Source: a bacterium (lineage in GTDB: Bacteria; Patescibacteriota; Minisyncoccia; Phycocordibacterales; Phycocordibacteraceae). From it: a stretch of DNA of 14,155 bases. Positions 6,072-11,591 of the stretch are shown one piece after another. The translations under genes and the position numbers were made by a program. Within the stretch, counting starts at the first letter, position 1; each line of letters opens with the position of its first letter. The notes below the pieces were generated by a model, which was given only the letters and a program-made list of their open reading frames with translations, was not told the DNA's origin and made no database searches. The stretch is from contig JAKAMJ010000007.1 of assembly GCA_021812955.1 (NCBI GenBank), positions 1 to 14,155 of the forward strand, read 5' to 3'.

Positions 6072-7109
6072 ATGACTATGATTGAACTTTTGGATCCGAA
6101 GCTCGGGCAGGACGCCGCACGCATTGCGGACCTGAAGACGGATGGCGCGGAGATCGTCGATACGTATGACGAGCAGCTTGCGGAGCTTGCTGAAATCCGT
6201 GAACCATCGGCAGCGCAGCCGACCCCGGTGACTGATGCCGGCGAGCAATTTGCGTATTATCCGTGGCGGCACACGCTTGCGCGCATCGTTGGAGAGGCGG
6301 CGTACCAAGAACTCAGGACGAATCGCAACAAGAACCTTCTGACTGCGGAGGAACAGGAGCGCTTCGCTGCGGCGCGCGTCGGTTTCGCTGGACTCAACGT
6401 GGGTAACCCTGGCGCGGTTTGTGTCGCACTCGAGGGCGGCGCACGAAAGATGAAGCTTGCTGACCTCGACGCCCTCTCGCTCACGAACCTTAATCGATTC
6501 CGCGCGGGACTACCGGACCTCGGCGTAAACAAGGCAACACTCACGGCGCACCAAATACTCGAGATAGATCCATACTACGAGATCGAACTCCATGATGCCG
6601 GCATACAGCCGCAAACAGTCGATGCATTTCTCGGCGAGCCGAAACTTGACGTGCTCGTCGAGGAGATGGACGCACTTCCGCTGAAGATCATGGTGCGCGA
6701 GTCGGCGAAACGCTTGCGCGTTCCGGTTGTCATGGTCACCGGGAACAGCGAGGGTGTCCTGCTTGACGTTGAGCGCTACGATACGGATCCGGATCTGCCG
6801 ATACTAAACGGTTTACTTGATGAGTCTGTCCGCCAACAAGCGCTTGCGCCCGAGACAGCGAAACTATCGCGCAGGGAGAAGGCCCATCTCGCGCGCGCGT
6901 TCGTAGGGAAGCACCATCTGGAGGAGCGTCTTAATGAGTCTTTCGAAGAGTTCGGGCGTTCGCTCGCGGGCATTCCGCAGCTCGCGGAGTCGTCGTTTTT
7001 GCGCGGAGCCGTACTGTGCTTCGCCGTGAAGGCGATTATTCTCGGGCGTTCGCTAGATTCCGGCCGATACGCAATAGCGTTCGATCGCCACATGCAGAAG
7101 GTCGCGTAA
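6072..7109 (+). CDS. ThiF/E1-like adenylyltransferase domain protein
   Basis: This is a 345-residue protein. The E1/ThiF Rossmann core starts near residue 100 (RVGFAGLNVGNPGAVCVALE), followed by KLADLDALSLTNLNRFRAGL, the characteristic acidic loop and NLNR arginine, then DLGVNKATLTAHQILEIDPY (compare d.G..Ka......i.diNP) and DVLVEEMDALPLK. ThiF-like enzymes adenylate a carboxyl terminus or small acid with ATP. The nucleotide loop is GLNVGNPG rather than the usual GxGxxG, and no conserved CxxC zinc pairs or obvious catalytic Cys stand out, so adenylation without thioester transfer is more likely. The first about 95 residues are helical and acidic with no family I know. It sits between nitroreductase and histidine kinase with gaps of 8 and 5 bases. 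An alternative start lies at 6078. Confidence 0.75.
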   Translation: MTMIELLDPKLGQDAARIADLKTDGAEIVDTYDEQLAELAEIREPSAAQPTPVTDAGEQFAYYPWRHTLARIVGEAAYQELRTNRNKNLLTAEEQERFAAARVGFAGLNVGNPGAVCVALEGGARKMKLADLDALSLTNLNRFRAGLPDLGVNKATLTAHQILEIDPYYEIELHDAGIQPQTVDAFLGEPKLDVLVEEMDALPLKIMVRESAKRLRVPVVMVTGNSEGVLLDVERYDTDPDLPILNGLLDESVRQQALAPETAKLSRREKAHLARAFVGKHHLEERLNESFEEFGRSLAGIPQLAESSFLRGAVLCFAVKAIILGRSLDSGRYAIAFDRHMQKVA

Positions 7110-7114
7110 TCGCC

Positions 7115-8680
7115 ATGGGAGCCATCACGAACGTCGATCTTCTCTGGGTCGGACTCGCGGTGGCGGGCGCGGGAACCCTCGGATTTTCCATATACTTTGC
7201 GAACTCGCGGAGCATGACGTCCCGCGCATTTCTCTGGCTCGCGCTCGTTTCGATTGCCTGGAGCTTGGCGAATTTCTCGAGCGCGCGCGTACTCAACCCG
7301 CTTACGCTCATCTGGCTTATCCGGCTCGTTATCTTTTTCGCGAGTTGGCTCGTTTTCGCGTTGCTCATTCTTGCCCTGCAGTTTCCAAGCGAAGAGCTGG
7401 TGATTCCTCGGCGAACGTTCTTCGGCCTCCTCATTTGGACCGCTGTCATATCTCTCGTGACCTTGACGCCACTCGTTTTCGAGACGGTGGTTAGCATACT
7501 GCCTACCGTAGAGACACGGACAGGTCCAGGGGTATTCTTGTTTGCAGTGACCGTCTTCGGCTACATCGGCACGGCACTCTGGGTTTTGTTCAAAAAGACG
7601 TTTTGGGGTGAAGAGAGCGTGCGTCAGCGCACCGAGCTCATCCTCGCAGGATTCGCAGTGAGCTTTATATTTCTCGCAATATTTGAGTTCATCTTTCCGG
7701 CATTCCTTAACGATCCGATACTGGTACCGTACGGCGGACTGTTCCTGTTGCCATTCATCGCGACAACCGCATACGCCATAATGCGCTACCGCATTTTCAA
7801 TCCGCGCGTCGCGCTGTACGGCATACTCACGTTCGTACTCGCGACCGCAACGTTTTTCGATGTGCTCGTGTCTTCTTCAGTTTCGATCGTGCTGTATCGA
7901 AGTGGCGAACTCGTGCTCATTCTGGTTGCCGGCATTCTGCTCATTCGTAGCATGGCCCGCGAGTTCGAGCTGGAGGAAGAATTAAAAGAAATTAACAAGC
8001 GGCAGGAGACGCTCATCCACTTCATCGGGCATGAGGTCAAAGGGTTCCTCACGAAAGCGGCGGGCGTGTTCTCGATGCTCGACGAGGGGGATTTCGGTCC
8101 GCTGCCGGATGGCATTAAGCCCGTGGTCGCGCACGCGCTCGAGGATACGCGCCACGGCGTGACGAGCGTCTCGGACATCCTGAAGGCGTCGAACCTGAAG
8201 CGGGGCACGGTGAGCTACACGAAGGCGCCGTTCGACCTGAAAGCCGCTTTGGCGGAAGCCGTCGAACGTGCGCGGGCTACCGCCGAGCAGAAGGGGCTGA
8301 AGCTCTCGTTCACCGCAGGTGACGGCGACTTCACGGTCAACGGCGACCGGGGCGAGATTGTCGACCACGTGCTGCGCAACCTCATCGACAACGCGGTGAA
8401 CTACACCATCGCCGGCTCGGTGGACGTGTCGCTCGCGCGCGAAGCGGGGCAGTGCGTGTTTGCTGTGAAGGACACTGGCGTGGGCATCACGGACGCCGAC
8501 AAAGCGAAGCTCTTCACCGAGGGTGGCCATGGCGCCGAGTCGCAGAAGGTGAACGTGAACTCGACCGGCTACGGCCTCTTCATCGCGAAGCAGGTTGTGG
8601 ACGCCCACGGCGGCACCATCTCCGCCTCATCCCAGGGCCCCGGCAAGGGCTCGACGTTCACTGTCACATTCCCAGCATAG
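7115..8680 (+). CDS. Membrane-bound sensor histidine kinase (orphan)
   Basis: This is a 521-residue protein from the ATG at 7115, five bases after the ThiF stop; a longer in-frame start at 7016 lies inside the previous gene and adds only basic residues. About eight or nine hydrophobic segments span residues 8-280, like the 7TM-type sensor domains of many kinases, then a short charged coil (283-300). The H box is HFIGHEVKG with His306 as the likely phosphorylation site. The N box LRNLIDNAVNYT has Asn426, G1 is DTGVGI (453-458) and G2 is GYGLFIAKQVVDAHGG (485-500), so the HATPase domain is intact. No response regulator is encoded in the window. Context suggests co-expression with the nitroreductase and ThiF pair. 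Confidence 0.88.
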   Translation: MGAITNVDLLWVGLAVAGAGTLGFSIYFANSRSMTSRAFLWLALVSIAWSLANFSSARVLNPLTLIWLIRLVIFFASWLVFALLILALQFPSEELVIPRRTFFGLLIWTAVISLVTLTPLVFETVVSILPTVETRTGPGVFLFAVTVFGYIGTALWVLFKKTFWGEESVRQRTELILAGFAVSFIFLAIFEFIFPAFLNDPILVPYGGLFLLPFIATTAYAIMRYRIFNPRVALYGILTFVLATATFFDVLVSSSVSIVLYRSGELVLILVAGILLIRSMAREFELEEELKEINKRQETLIHFIGHEVKGFLTKAAGVFSMLDEGDFGPLPDGIKPVVAHALEDTRHGVTSVSDILKASNLKRGTVSYTKAPFDLKAALAEAVERARATAEQKGLKLSFTAGDGDFTVNGDRGEIVDHVLRNLIDNAVNYTIAGSVDVSLAREAGQCVFAVKDTGVGITDADKAKLFTEGGHGAESQKVNVNSTGYGLFIAKQVVDAHGGTISASSQGPGKGSTFTVTFPA

Positions 8681-8683
8681 GAA

Positions 8684-8707
8684 ACCGCCGCCCGGGAGGG
8701 CGGCGGT
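8684..8707. terminator. Hairpin terminator shared by histidine kinase and GNAT genes
   Basis: ACCGCCGCCC (8684-8693), loop GGGA, GGGCGGCGGT (8698-8707): a perfect 10-bp GC-rich stem that fills the 30-base gap between the convergent genes. The T-run is better on the minus strand (GGTTTCC) than on the plus strand (GGTGAG), so it serves the GNAT gene best and may work both ways. Confidence 0.65.
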
Positions 8708-8710
8708 GAG

Positions 8711-9355
8711 TCACGCGGCAGTTTCTTTCTGCACGAGGGCACGCTGTTCGGGTGTGAGGCGGGGGAGCGTTCTCGTGCGCTGGTACTCCTCCCAGATCGG
8801 TTCCCAGTCTTCGCGGAACGTCTCAAGCAAGATTTCGTCCACGTATTCACCTCGCGAATAACGTTGCTTGCGGAATCGTCCGCAAATGCGATACCCGCAC
8901 TTCACGAGGTGCCCGAGACTTTGGGCGTTCCAGCCTTTGACGGAGGACGTAACCTTGCGTAGCCCGAGCACGCGAAATGCGTGGTAGAGGAGCAACAGCT
9001 TTGCTTCGGTCCCGTAGCCTTTGCCTTGGCCGAGGGGGCCGAGCACGCTGCCGGTAATCGCAAATCCTTCCGGCCACGTGATGCCATGGAGGCCGGTGTG
9101 GCCGATGAACGTGTACCGCTGGCGCTTCCTCTGCGGCTCGCGTTTCAGTACGGCGAACACCTCGTTGCGACCCTTCTCCTTGTCGAGCGAGCGAATCCAT
9201 TCCTTGCCCGACTGGACGGAGTAGGGAGGGCGCAACGTGGTGCCGTTCACGCCGTGCCACTCATTGATCCATGGCGCGAACTGTTCGGCATACTCCTCCT
9301 GCATGACCGCAAAAGCTATAGAGGTCAACCCTTCGTACACGATGACGTGCTTCAT
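8711..9355 (-). CDS. GNAT-family N-acetyltransferase (RimJ/RimL type)
   Basis: This is a 214-residue protein. The central block GPLGQGKGYGTEAKLLLLYHAF is the acetyl-CoA pyrophosphate loop (Q/R-x-x-G-x-G/A) and following helix; GLRKVTSSVKGWNAQSLGHLVKCGY is the next strand and the conserved N..S....k.Gf segment of RimJ/RimL-like enzymes. A C-terminal basic and acidic tail (DEILLETFREDWEPIWEEYQ and beyond) is longer than usual. The family acetylates amino groups of proteins or small molecules using acetyl-CoA; the target is unknown. The start at 9355 is preceded by AAGGAAA about seven bases upstream. It is a single-gene unit on the minus strand. Confidence 0.83.
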   Translation of the reverse strand: MKHVIVYEGLTSIAFAVMQEEYAEQFAPWINEWHGVNGTTLRPPYSVQSGKEWIRSLDKEKGRNEVFAVLKREPQRKRQRYTFIGHTGLHGITWPEGFAITGSVLGPLGQGKGYGTEAKLLLLYHAFRVLGLRKVTSSVKGWNAQSLGHLVKCGYRICGRFRKQRYSRGEYVDEILLETFREDWEPIWEEYQRTRTLPRLTPEQRALVQKETAA

Positions 9356-9392
9356 GACGATTTCCTTTCCAAAGAACGAGCTCTAGCCCTAA

Positions 9393-9430
9393 AGACGGGA
9401 CAACCCCGGCTTCCGCAGAGCCGGGGTCTT
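9393..9430 (+). terminator. Terminator-like hairpin in the leader of the GNAT gene
   Basis: CCCCGGCT and AGCCGGGG form an 8-bp stem with a 7-nt loop (about 9401-9423), followed on the plus strand by TCTTTCTTT. AAAGA upstream can add an outer pairing with TCTTT. No plus-strand gene ends here, so it may end a short or antisense transcript, or fold in the 5' leader of the GNAT mRNA on the minus strand. The rest of the 310-base gap to 9665 shows no convincing gene. Confidence 0.5.
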
Positions 9431-9653
9431 TCTTTCGGGAAACTGGAGAAGAAAAATCGCGGCTATGCACAAGCGAAGACGCCGAGGTTCGAGTCCTCGA
9501 TCATCGTTGCCGGGCAATTGCTGCGATTCAGATGCATGTCGTAAAGATATCGATTTTCGTACCTTTGTCAAGTTTTCGAATGGTTCCACGATTAGAAATG
9601 GTTGGCGCCCTCTGTGAGGCGTGGATAACCGCCCCACATTCGTACCGCCGATA

Positions 9654-9659
9654 TATGAT
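9654..9659 (+). promoter_or_regulatory. -10 box of the HTH/LAGLIDADG-like gene
   Basis: TATGAT ends six bases before the ATG at 9666; no Shine-Dalgarno sequence and no good -35 are seen. The spacing fits transcription starting at the start codon. Confidence 0.45.
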
Positions 9660-9665
9660 TAAAGT

Positions 9666-10358
9666 ATGGCTAAGACGGAGCTCAGAAGCAGCGCGCATGC
9701 GCTGCGCAGGAGCGGCAAGAGTATCAAGGAAATCGCGCGCTCGTTGCATGTCAGCCCGAGCACGGTAAGCCTGTGGGTGCGCGATATCGTACTCACCTCA
9801 GTTCAGGAGAATACTCTACGAGCGCGGATGATTGCCGCGGGCGATCGCGGAAGATTGATGGGCGCGGAAACGAATAGGCGGAAAAGACTGGAAAAAATCA
9901 GTCGAGCAAGAAAAGAGGCTGCTCGCGAGATACAGTCCCTTTCACGTCGCGAATTATTGTATCTTGGCCTTGGCCTCTATTGGGGCGAAGGGACAAAGGC
10001 AGTTTCGAGCGCACTTGCCATATCAAATTCGGATCCGGCGATACTTATTACCGCGATGCAGTGGTTCGAGCGCTGCTTTGAGATCAGGCGAGATGATTTT
10101 AGGCCGCGCATTTTTATTAACGCTACGCATCGCGATCGAGAGCAAAAGTTGCTCGCTTATTGGGCTAAGATGCTGCGGCTACCCAAGTCACAATTCTCGA
10201 AAACCGTGTTCATCACGAGGCCGAATAAGAAGGTTTACGAAAATCACGAGACGTATTATGGTATTGTGGCGCTGCGTATCCGGAGAGGTACAAACCTGAG
10301 ATACCGGATACTTGCGCACTTAGAACAACTTGCAAAGCAGGTTGCCCAGCCGGCGTAG
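9666..10358 (+). CDS. HTH plus LAGLIDADG-like protein overlapping a tRNA gene
   Basis: This is a 230-residue protein. Residues 1-45 hold a resolvase/sigma-like helix-turn-helix (SIKEIARSLHVSPSTVSLWV). A basic linker follows (about 60-95), then ELLYLGLGLYWGEGTKA near residues 96-112, which resembles a LAGLIDADG helix with an acidic residue at the usual catalytic place (GEG). Further on, RPRIFINATHRDREQKLLAYW and the C-terminal LRIRRGTNLRYRILAHLEQL fit a single-motif homing-endonuclease fold. I believe this architecture recurs in Patescibacteria, but its role is uncertain (endonuclease or DNA-binding regulator). Its last codons and TAG stop form the first ten bases of tRNA-Met, so the tRNA 5' end lies within the coding region. 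Confidence 0.65.
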   Translation: MAKTELRSSAHALRRSGKSIKEIARSLHVSPSTVSLWVRDIVLTSVQENTLRARMIAAGDRGRLMGAETNRRKRLEKISRARKEAAREIQSLSRRELLYLGLGLYWGEGTKAVSSALAISNSDPAILITAMQWFERCFEIRRDDFRPRIFINATHRDREQKLLAYWAKMLRLPKSQFSKTVFITRPNKKVYENHETYYGIVALRIRRGTNLRYRILAHLEQLAKQVAQPA

Positions 10359-10421
10359 CTCAGTGGTAGTAGCGAGGGAATCATAAACCCTAGGTCGCAG
10401 GTTCGATCCCTGCCGCCGGCA
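10349..10421 (+). tRNA. tRNA-Met (anticodon CAU; elongator Met or possibly Ile2)
   Basis: A 73-nt cloverleaf: acceptor GCCGGCG/CGCCGGC (7 perfect pairs), D arm GCTC...TAGC with a C-T mismatch at 13:22, anticodon arm AGGGA-ATCATAA-ACCCT (four pairs plus A-A at 31:39), variable AGGTC, T arm GCAGG-TTCGATC-CCTGC, discriminator A73, no encoded CCA. The paired 1:72 and lack of the GGG/CCC run next to the loop argue against initiator tRNA. CAU could also be read by tRNA-Ile2 after lysidine modification; sequence alone does not settle this. The imperfect D and anticodon stems are unusual. Confidence 0.85.
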
Positions 10422-10489
10422 CACTGTTTCATCAAGGTATAGCTCCGCAGAGTAGCGACTTTCCCAGAACGATGGGCGTTATATACGGT

Positions 10490-10675
10490 ATGGAACGTAC
10501 CTCCCTCCGGGTGTTTTTCTTCTGCATGCCGTTCTGCGCGGCTCTCAGCCTTGCCGCAATCTGGGCGGGGAATCCGAGCTGGCCCGTGTGGCTCTTTAAG
10601 CTCATCCCGACCTTCTTCATCGTTGGTCTGGACAGTTTCCTTACGTGGTTCGTCCTAAACCTATCTCGAAAATAA
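10490..10675 (+). CDS. Small membrane protein, unknown
   Basis: A 61-residue hydrophobic protein from the ATG at 10490 (an in-frame ATG at 10472 gives 67 residues). Two membrane segments are evident, about residues 8-29 (VFFFCMPFCAALSLAAIWAG) and 36-56 (VWLFKLIPTFFIVGLDSFLT), ending with a basic LSRK. The basic N-terminus ERTSLR and basic tail suggest both ends lie in the cytoplasm. TTATAT (10479-10484) ends five bases before the ATG and no Shine-Dalgarno sequence is seen, as with other possible leaderless genes here. It lies between the two tRNA loci. I recognise no family; holin-like or small toxin-like proteins have similar shapes but nothing specific supports that. Confidence 0.5.
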   Translation: MERTSLRVFFFCMPFCAALSLAAIWAGNPSWPVWLFKLIPTFFIVGLDSFLTWFVLNLSRK

Positions 10676-10680
10676 CCTAA

Positions 10681-11025
10681 GGAAACCCGTGGCCGCTGCG
10701 AGGCGGATATTTCGACGGCGACGGTTGCGTATATTTCCGGCAGTTGAAGTTTACCGGGCGTCGAAATCCTCGATGGGTCCTGCTTACGCTTTTTACGAGC
10801 GGCTCGAAAATGTTCTTAGAAAATCTGCAAACCGCACTCCAGTCACGAGGACTGCATGGGGGATCACTTGTTTCAAAACAGCGCGGTTTCGAACTCAAAT
10901 TCAGTCATCGAGACAGTGTTGCACTATATCGGCTAATGTATCATACTGGCAAAACCTCGCTGTTTCTTCCGCGAAAGAGGGAGAAACTCGAGTACGCACT
11001 GAAAGTCTTAGAATTTGACAAATAG
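10681..11025 (+). pseudogene. LAGLIDADG homing endonuclease, half-size remnant without a usable start
   Basis: The frame opens right after a TAA at 10678-10680 and translates to LRGGYFDGDGCVYF at its start (10696 on), a textbook LAGLIDADG helix with catalytic-type Asp residues. Then come LLTLFTSGSKMFLENLQTAL and GGSLVSKQRGFELKFSHRDS, ending KREKLEYALKVLEFDK: the strand-helix core of a single-motif homing endonuclease. About 114 codons are open, close to the post-motif length of homodimeric enzymes. No ATG or GTG precedes the motif in frame; a TTG at 10744 would lose it. AAGGA (10679-10683) followed by GTG at 10689 is a good start in another frame, and one extra G near 10698 would explain the break. 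It stops one base before the intron-bearing tRNA-Asp. Confidence 0.65.
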
Positions 11026-11026
11026 T

Positions 11027-11305
11027 GCGGGGGTAGCTCAATTTGGTTAGAGCATCCGCCTGTAGACGTGCAGCTTCCCGTCCGAAAGGCGGGTTGAAAC
11101 TTTCCGGGATATCGGTGAAGGCTACGTCCGAAAGGATACGCGAACACCGAGGGAACCCCGAATGAATCAATTCGGGGGCGCCGTAGAGACTAGATACCGG
11201 AACTCCTAACGCCGTCTGGCTACGGAGAAGATATAGTCCACACCACTACGAAAGTATGGAGAAAGTGCACGCGGAAGGTTGCGGGTTCAAGTCCCGTCCC
11301 TCGCG
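11027..11305 (+). tRNA. tRNA-Asp (GUC), split by a group I intron
   Basis: Exon 1 is 11027-11063 and exon 2 is 11268-11305; joined they give a 75-nt class I tRNA. Acceptor GCGGGGG/CCCTCGC (one G-U), D arm GCTC/GAGC, anticodon arm TCCGC-CTGTCAC-GCGGA, five-base variable loop AGGTT, T arm GCGGG-TTCAAGT-CCCGT, discriminator G73, which is an identity base for AspRS. CCA is not encoded at this end. The intron lies inside the anticodon, between U35 and C36. A tRNA-Tyr reading (GTA without splicing) is excluded by the short variable loop and the intron structure. Confidence 0.9.
11064..11267 (+). ncRNA. Group I self-splicing intron (Azoarcus-like, IC3-type), 204 nt, no internal ORF
   Basis: All core helices can be drawn. 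P1: exon CUGU (11060-11063) with GCAG (11070-11073), giving the U-G pair at the 5' splice site. P2: CCCG..CC-GAAA-GG CGGG (11077-11093). P3: UUCCGG (11102-11107) with CCGGAA (11197-11202). P4: UCGGUG (11112-11117) with CACCGA (11145-11150). P5: GUCC-GAAA-GGAU. P6: CCCCGAAU (11156-11163) with AUUCGGGG (11170-11177). P7: GACUA (11188-11192) with UAGUC (11234-11238), next to the hallmark AGAGACUAGA and AAGAUAUAGUCC. P8: CUCC/GGAG. P9: CCACUAC-GAAA-GUAUGG with a bulged C. It ends in G11267. CGUG at 11067-11070 may pair with exon 2 CACG as P10. Size and conserved blocks resemble the Azoarcus tRNA-Ile intron. Confidence 0.93.
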
Positions 11306-11306
11306 C
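11293..11306 (+). repeat. tRNA 3'-end direct repeat, copy 1 (within tRNA-Asp)
   Basis: CCCGTCCCTCGCGC covers the T-stem 3' strand, acceptor 3' strand and discriminator of tRNA-Asp. It recurs exactly at 11467-11480, 174 bases on. Confidence 0.85.
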
Positions 11307-11310
11307 AAAG

Positions 11311-11332
11311 AAAAGCCCCTCCGGGGGCTTTT
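11311..11332. terminator. Intrinsic terminator after tRNA-Asp
   Basis: AAAAGCCCC (11311-11319), loop TCCG, GGGGCTTTT (11324-11332): a 9-bp stem whose T-run is part of the stem, so it can act in both directions. The flanking TCCCTCGCG of the tRNA (11297-11305) and CGCGAGGGA (11340-11348) can form an outer helix around it. Confidence 0.75.
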
Positions 11333-11339
11333 CGCGTGA

Positions 11340-11480
11340 CGCGAGGGAAGGAAGCGGAGCTTCCGCCGGGACTTGAAACGCGGAGCGATGTTTTGCCAGC
11401 AGGCAAAACCGCGAGCGGGGGTTGCGACCGAGCCTTCGCGACGGCGAGGCGAGAGTTGTGACCTAGCCCGTCCCTCGCGC
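11340..11480. repeat. Palindromic repeat element built on the tRNA-Asp tail
   Basis: CGCGAGGGA (11340-11348) is the inverse of the tRNA acceptor end and pairs with TCCCTCGCG at 11471-11479. Inside are three hairpins: GGAAGC-GGA-GCTTCC (11350-11364), GTTTTGCC-AGCA-GGCAAAAC (11390-11409) and GCCT(T)CGC-GACG-GCGAGGC (11432-11450). CGGGACTTGAA (11367-11377) is an inverted copy of tRNA T-arm bases 11286-11296. A second tRNA tail (11467-11480) closes the element and, unlike copy 1, is followed by CA so that it reads as an acceptor end with CCA. No protein is credible here; it could be a small RNA or a mobile repeat. Confidence 0.6.
11467..11480 (+). repeat. tRNA 3'-end direct repeat, copy 2
   Basis: Exact copy of the 14 bases at 11293-11306. 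The following bases give CCCTCGC-G-CCA, so this copy looks like the original tRNA end with an encoded CCA. It is not attached to any upstream cloverleaf. Confidence 0.85.
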
Positions 11481-11521
11481 CAATAGAAAACGCCCTTCGG
11501 GGCGTTTTCTATTGGCGCGAG
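11474..11521. terminator. 22-bp perfect stem with UUCG loop, strong bidirectional terminator
   Basis: Bases 11474-11495 are fully complementary to 11500-11521, with tetraloop TTCG at 11496-11499. The inner part is GAAAACGCCC/GGGCGTTTTC, so there is a T-run on both strands. The outer part CTCGCGCC is the second tRNA-tail copy. It separates the tRNA zone from the lexA promoter. Confidence 0.8.
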
Positions 11522-11555
11522 ATTCCGGAGAGGATTGGAATCCGCAGCGCGGCTA

Positions 11556-11585
11556 TTGACCGGTGAACGGACGTTCACCTATACT
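11556..11585 (+). promoter_or_regulatory. lexA promoter (-35 TTGACC, -10 TATACT)
   Basis: TTGACC (11556-11561), an 18-base spacer, and TATACT (11580-11585). The ATG at 11592 follows the -10 after six bases (GGGCAC), which would place the transcript start at the start codon. The spacer is filled exactly by the LexA-type palindrome. Confidence 0.75.
11562..11579. promoter_or_regulatory. SOS box (LexA operator)
   Basis: GGTGAACG GA CGTTCACC is a perfect 8-bp inverted repeat with a two-base centre. It contains GAAC-N4-GTTC, the core of the Bacillus-type LexA box. It lies between -35 and -10, so LexA bound here would block RNA polymerase and autoregulate lexA and the polymerase gene. Confidence 0.85.
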
Positions 11586-11591
11586 GGGCAC

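Noticed and set aside
9483..9499. Perfect T-arm-like hairpin CGAGG-TTCGAGT-CCTCG, suggesting a tRNA or tmRNA 3' end
   Set aside because: The following seven bases (ATCATCG) have no matching acceptor strand upstream, and no anticodon or D arm can be drawn. At most it is a tRNA fragment or chance.
11027..11305. tRNA-Tyr (GTA) with some other insertion
   Set aside because: GTA arises only by reading into the intron. The variable loop is five bases, whereas bacterial tRNA-Tyr has a long arm, and splicing after U35 gives GUC with discriminator G73 as in tRNA-Asp.
11246..11578. Minus-strand open frame of about 110 codons across the tRNA-Asp 3' region, ending in DLNPQPS-like sequence
   Set aside because: It is the antisense of a tRNA, its repeat and terminators. 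Such peptides are common artefacts of tRNA antisense translation.
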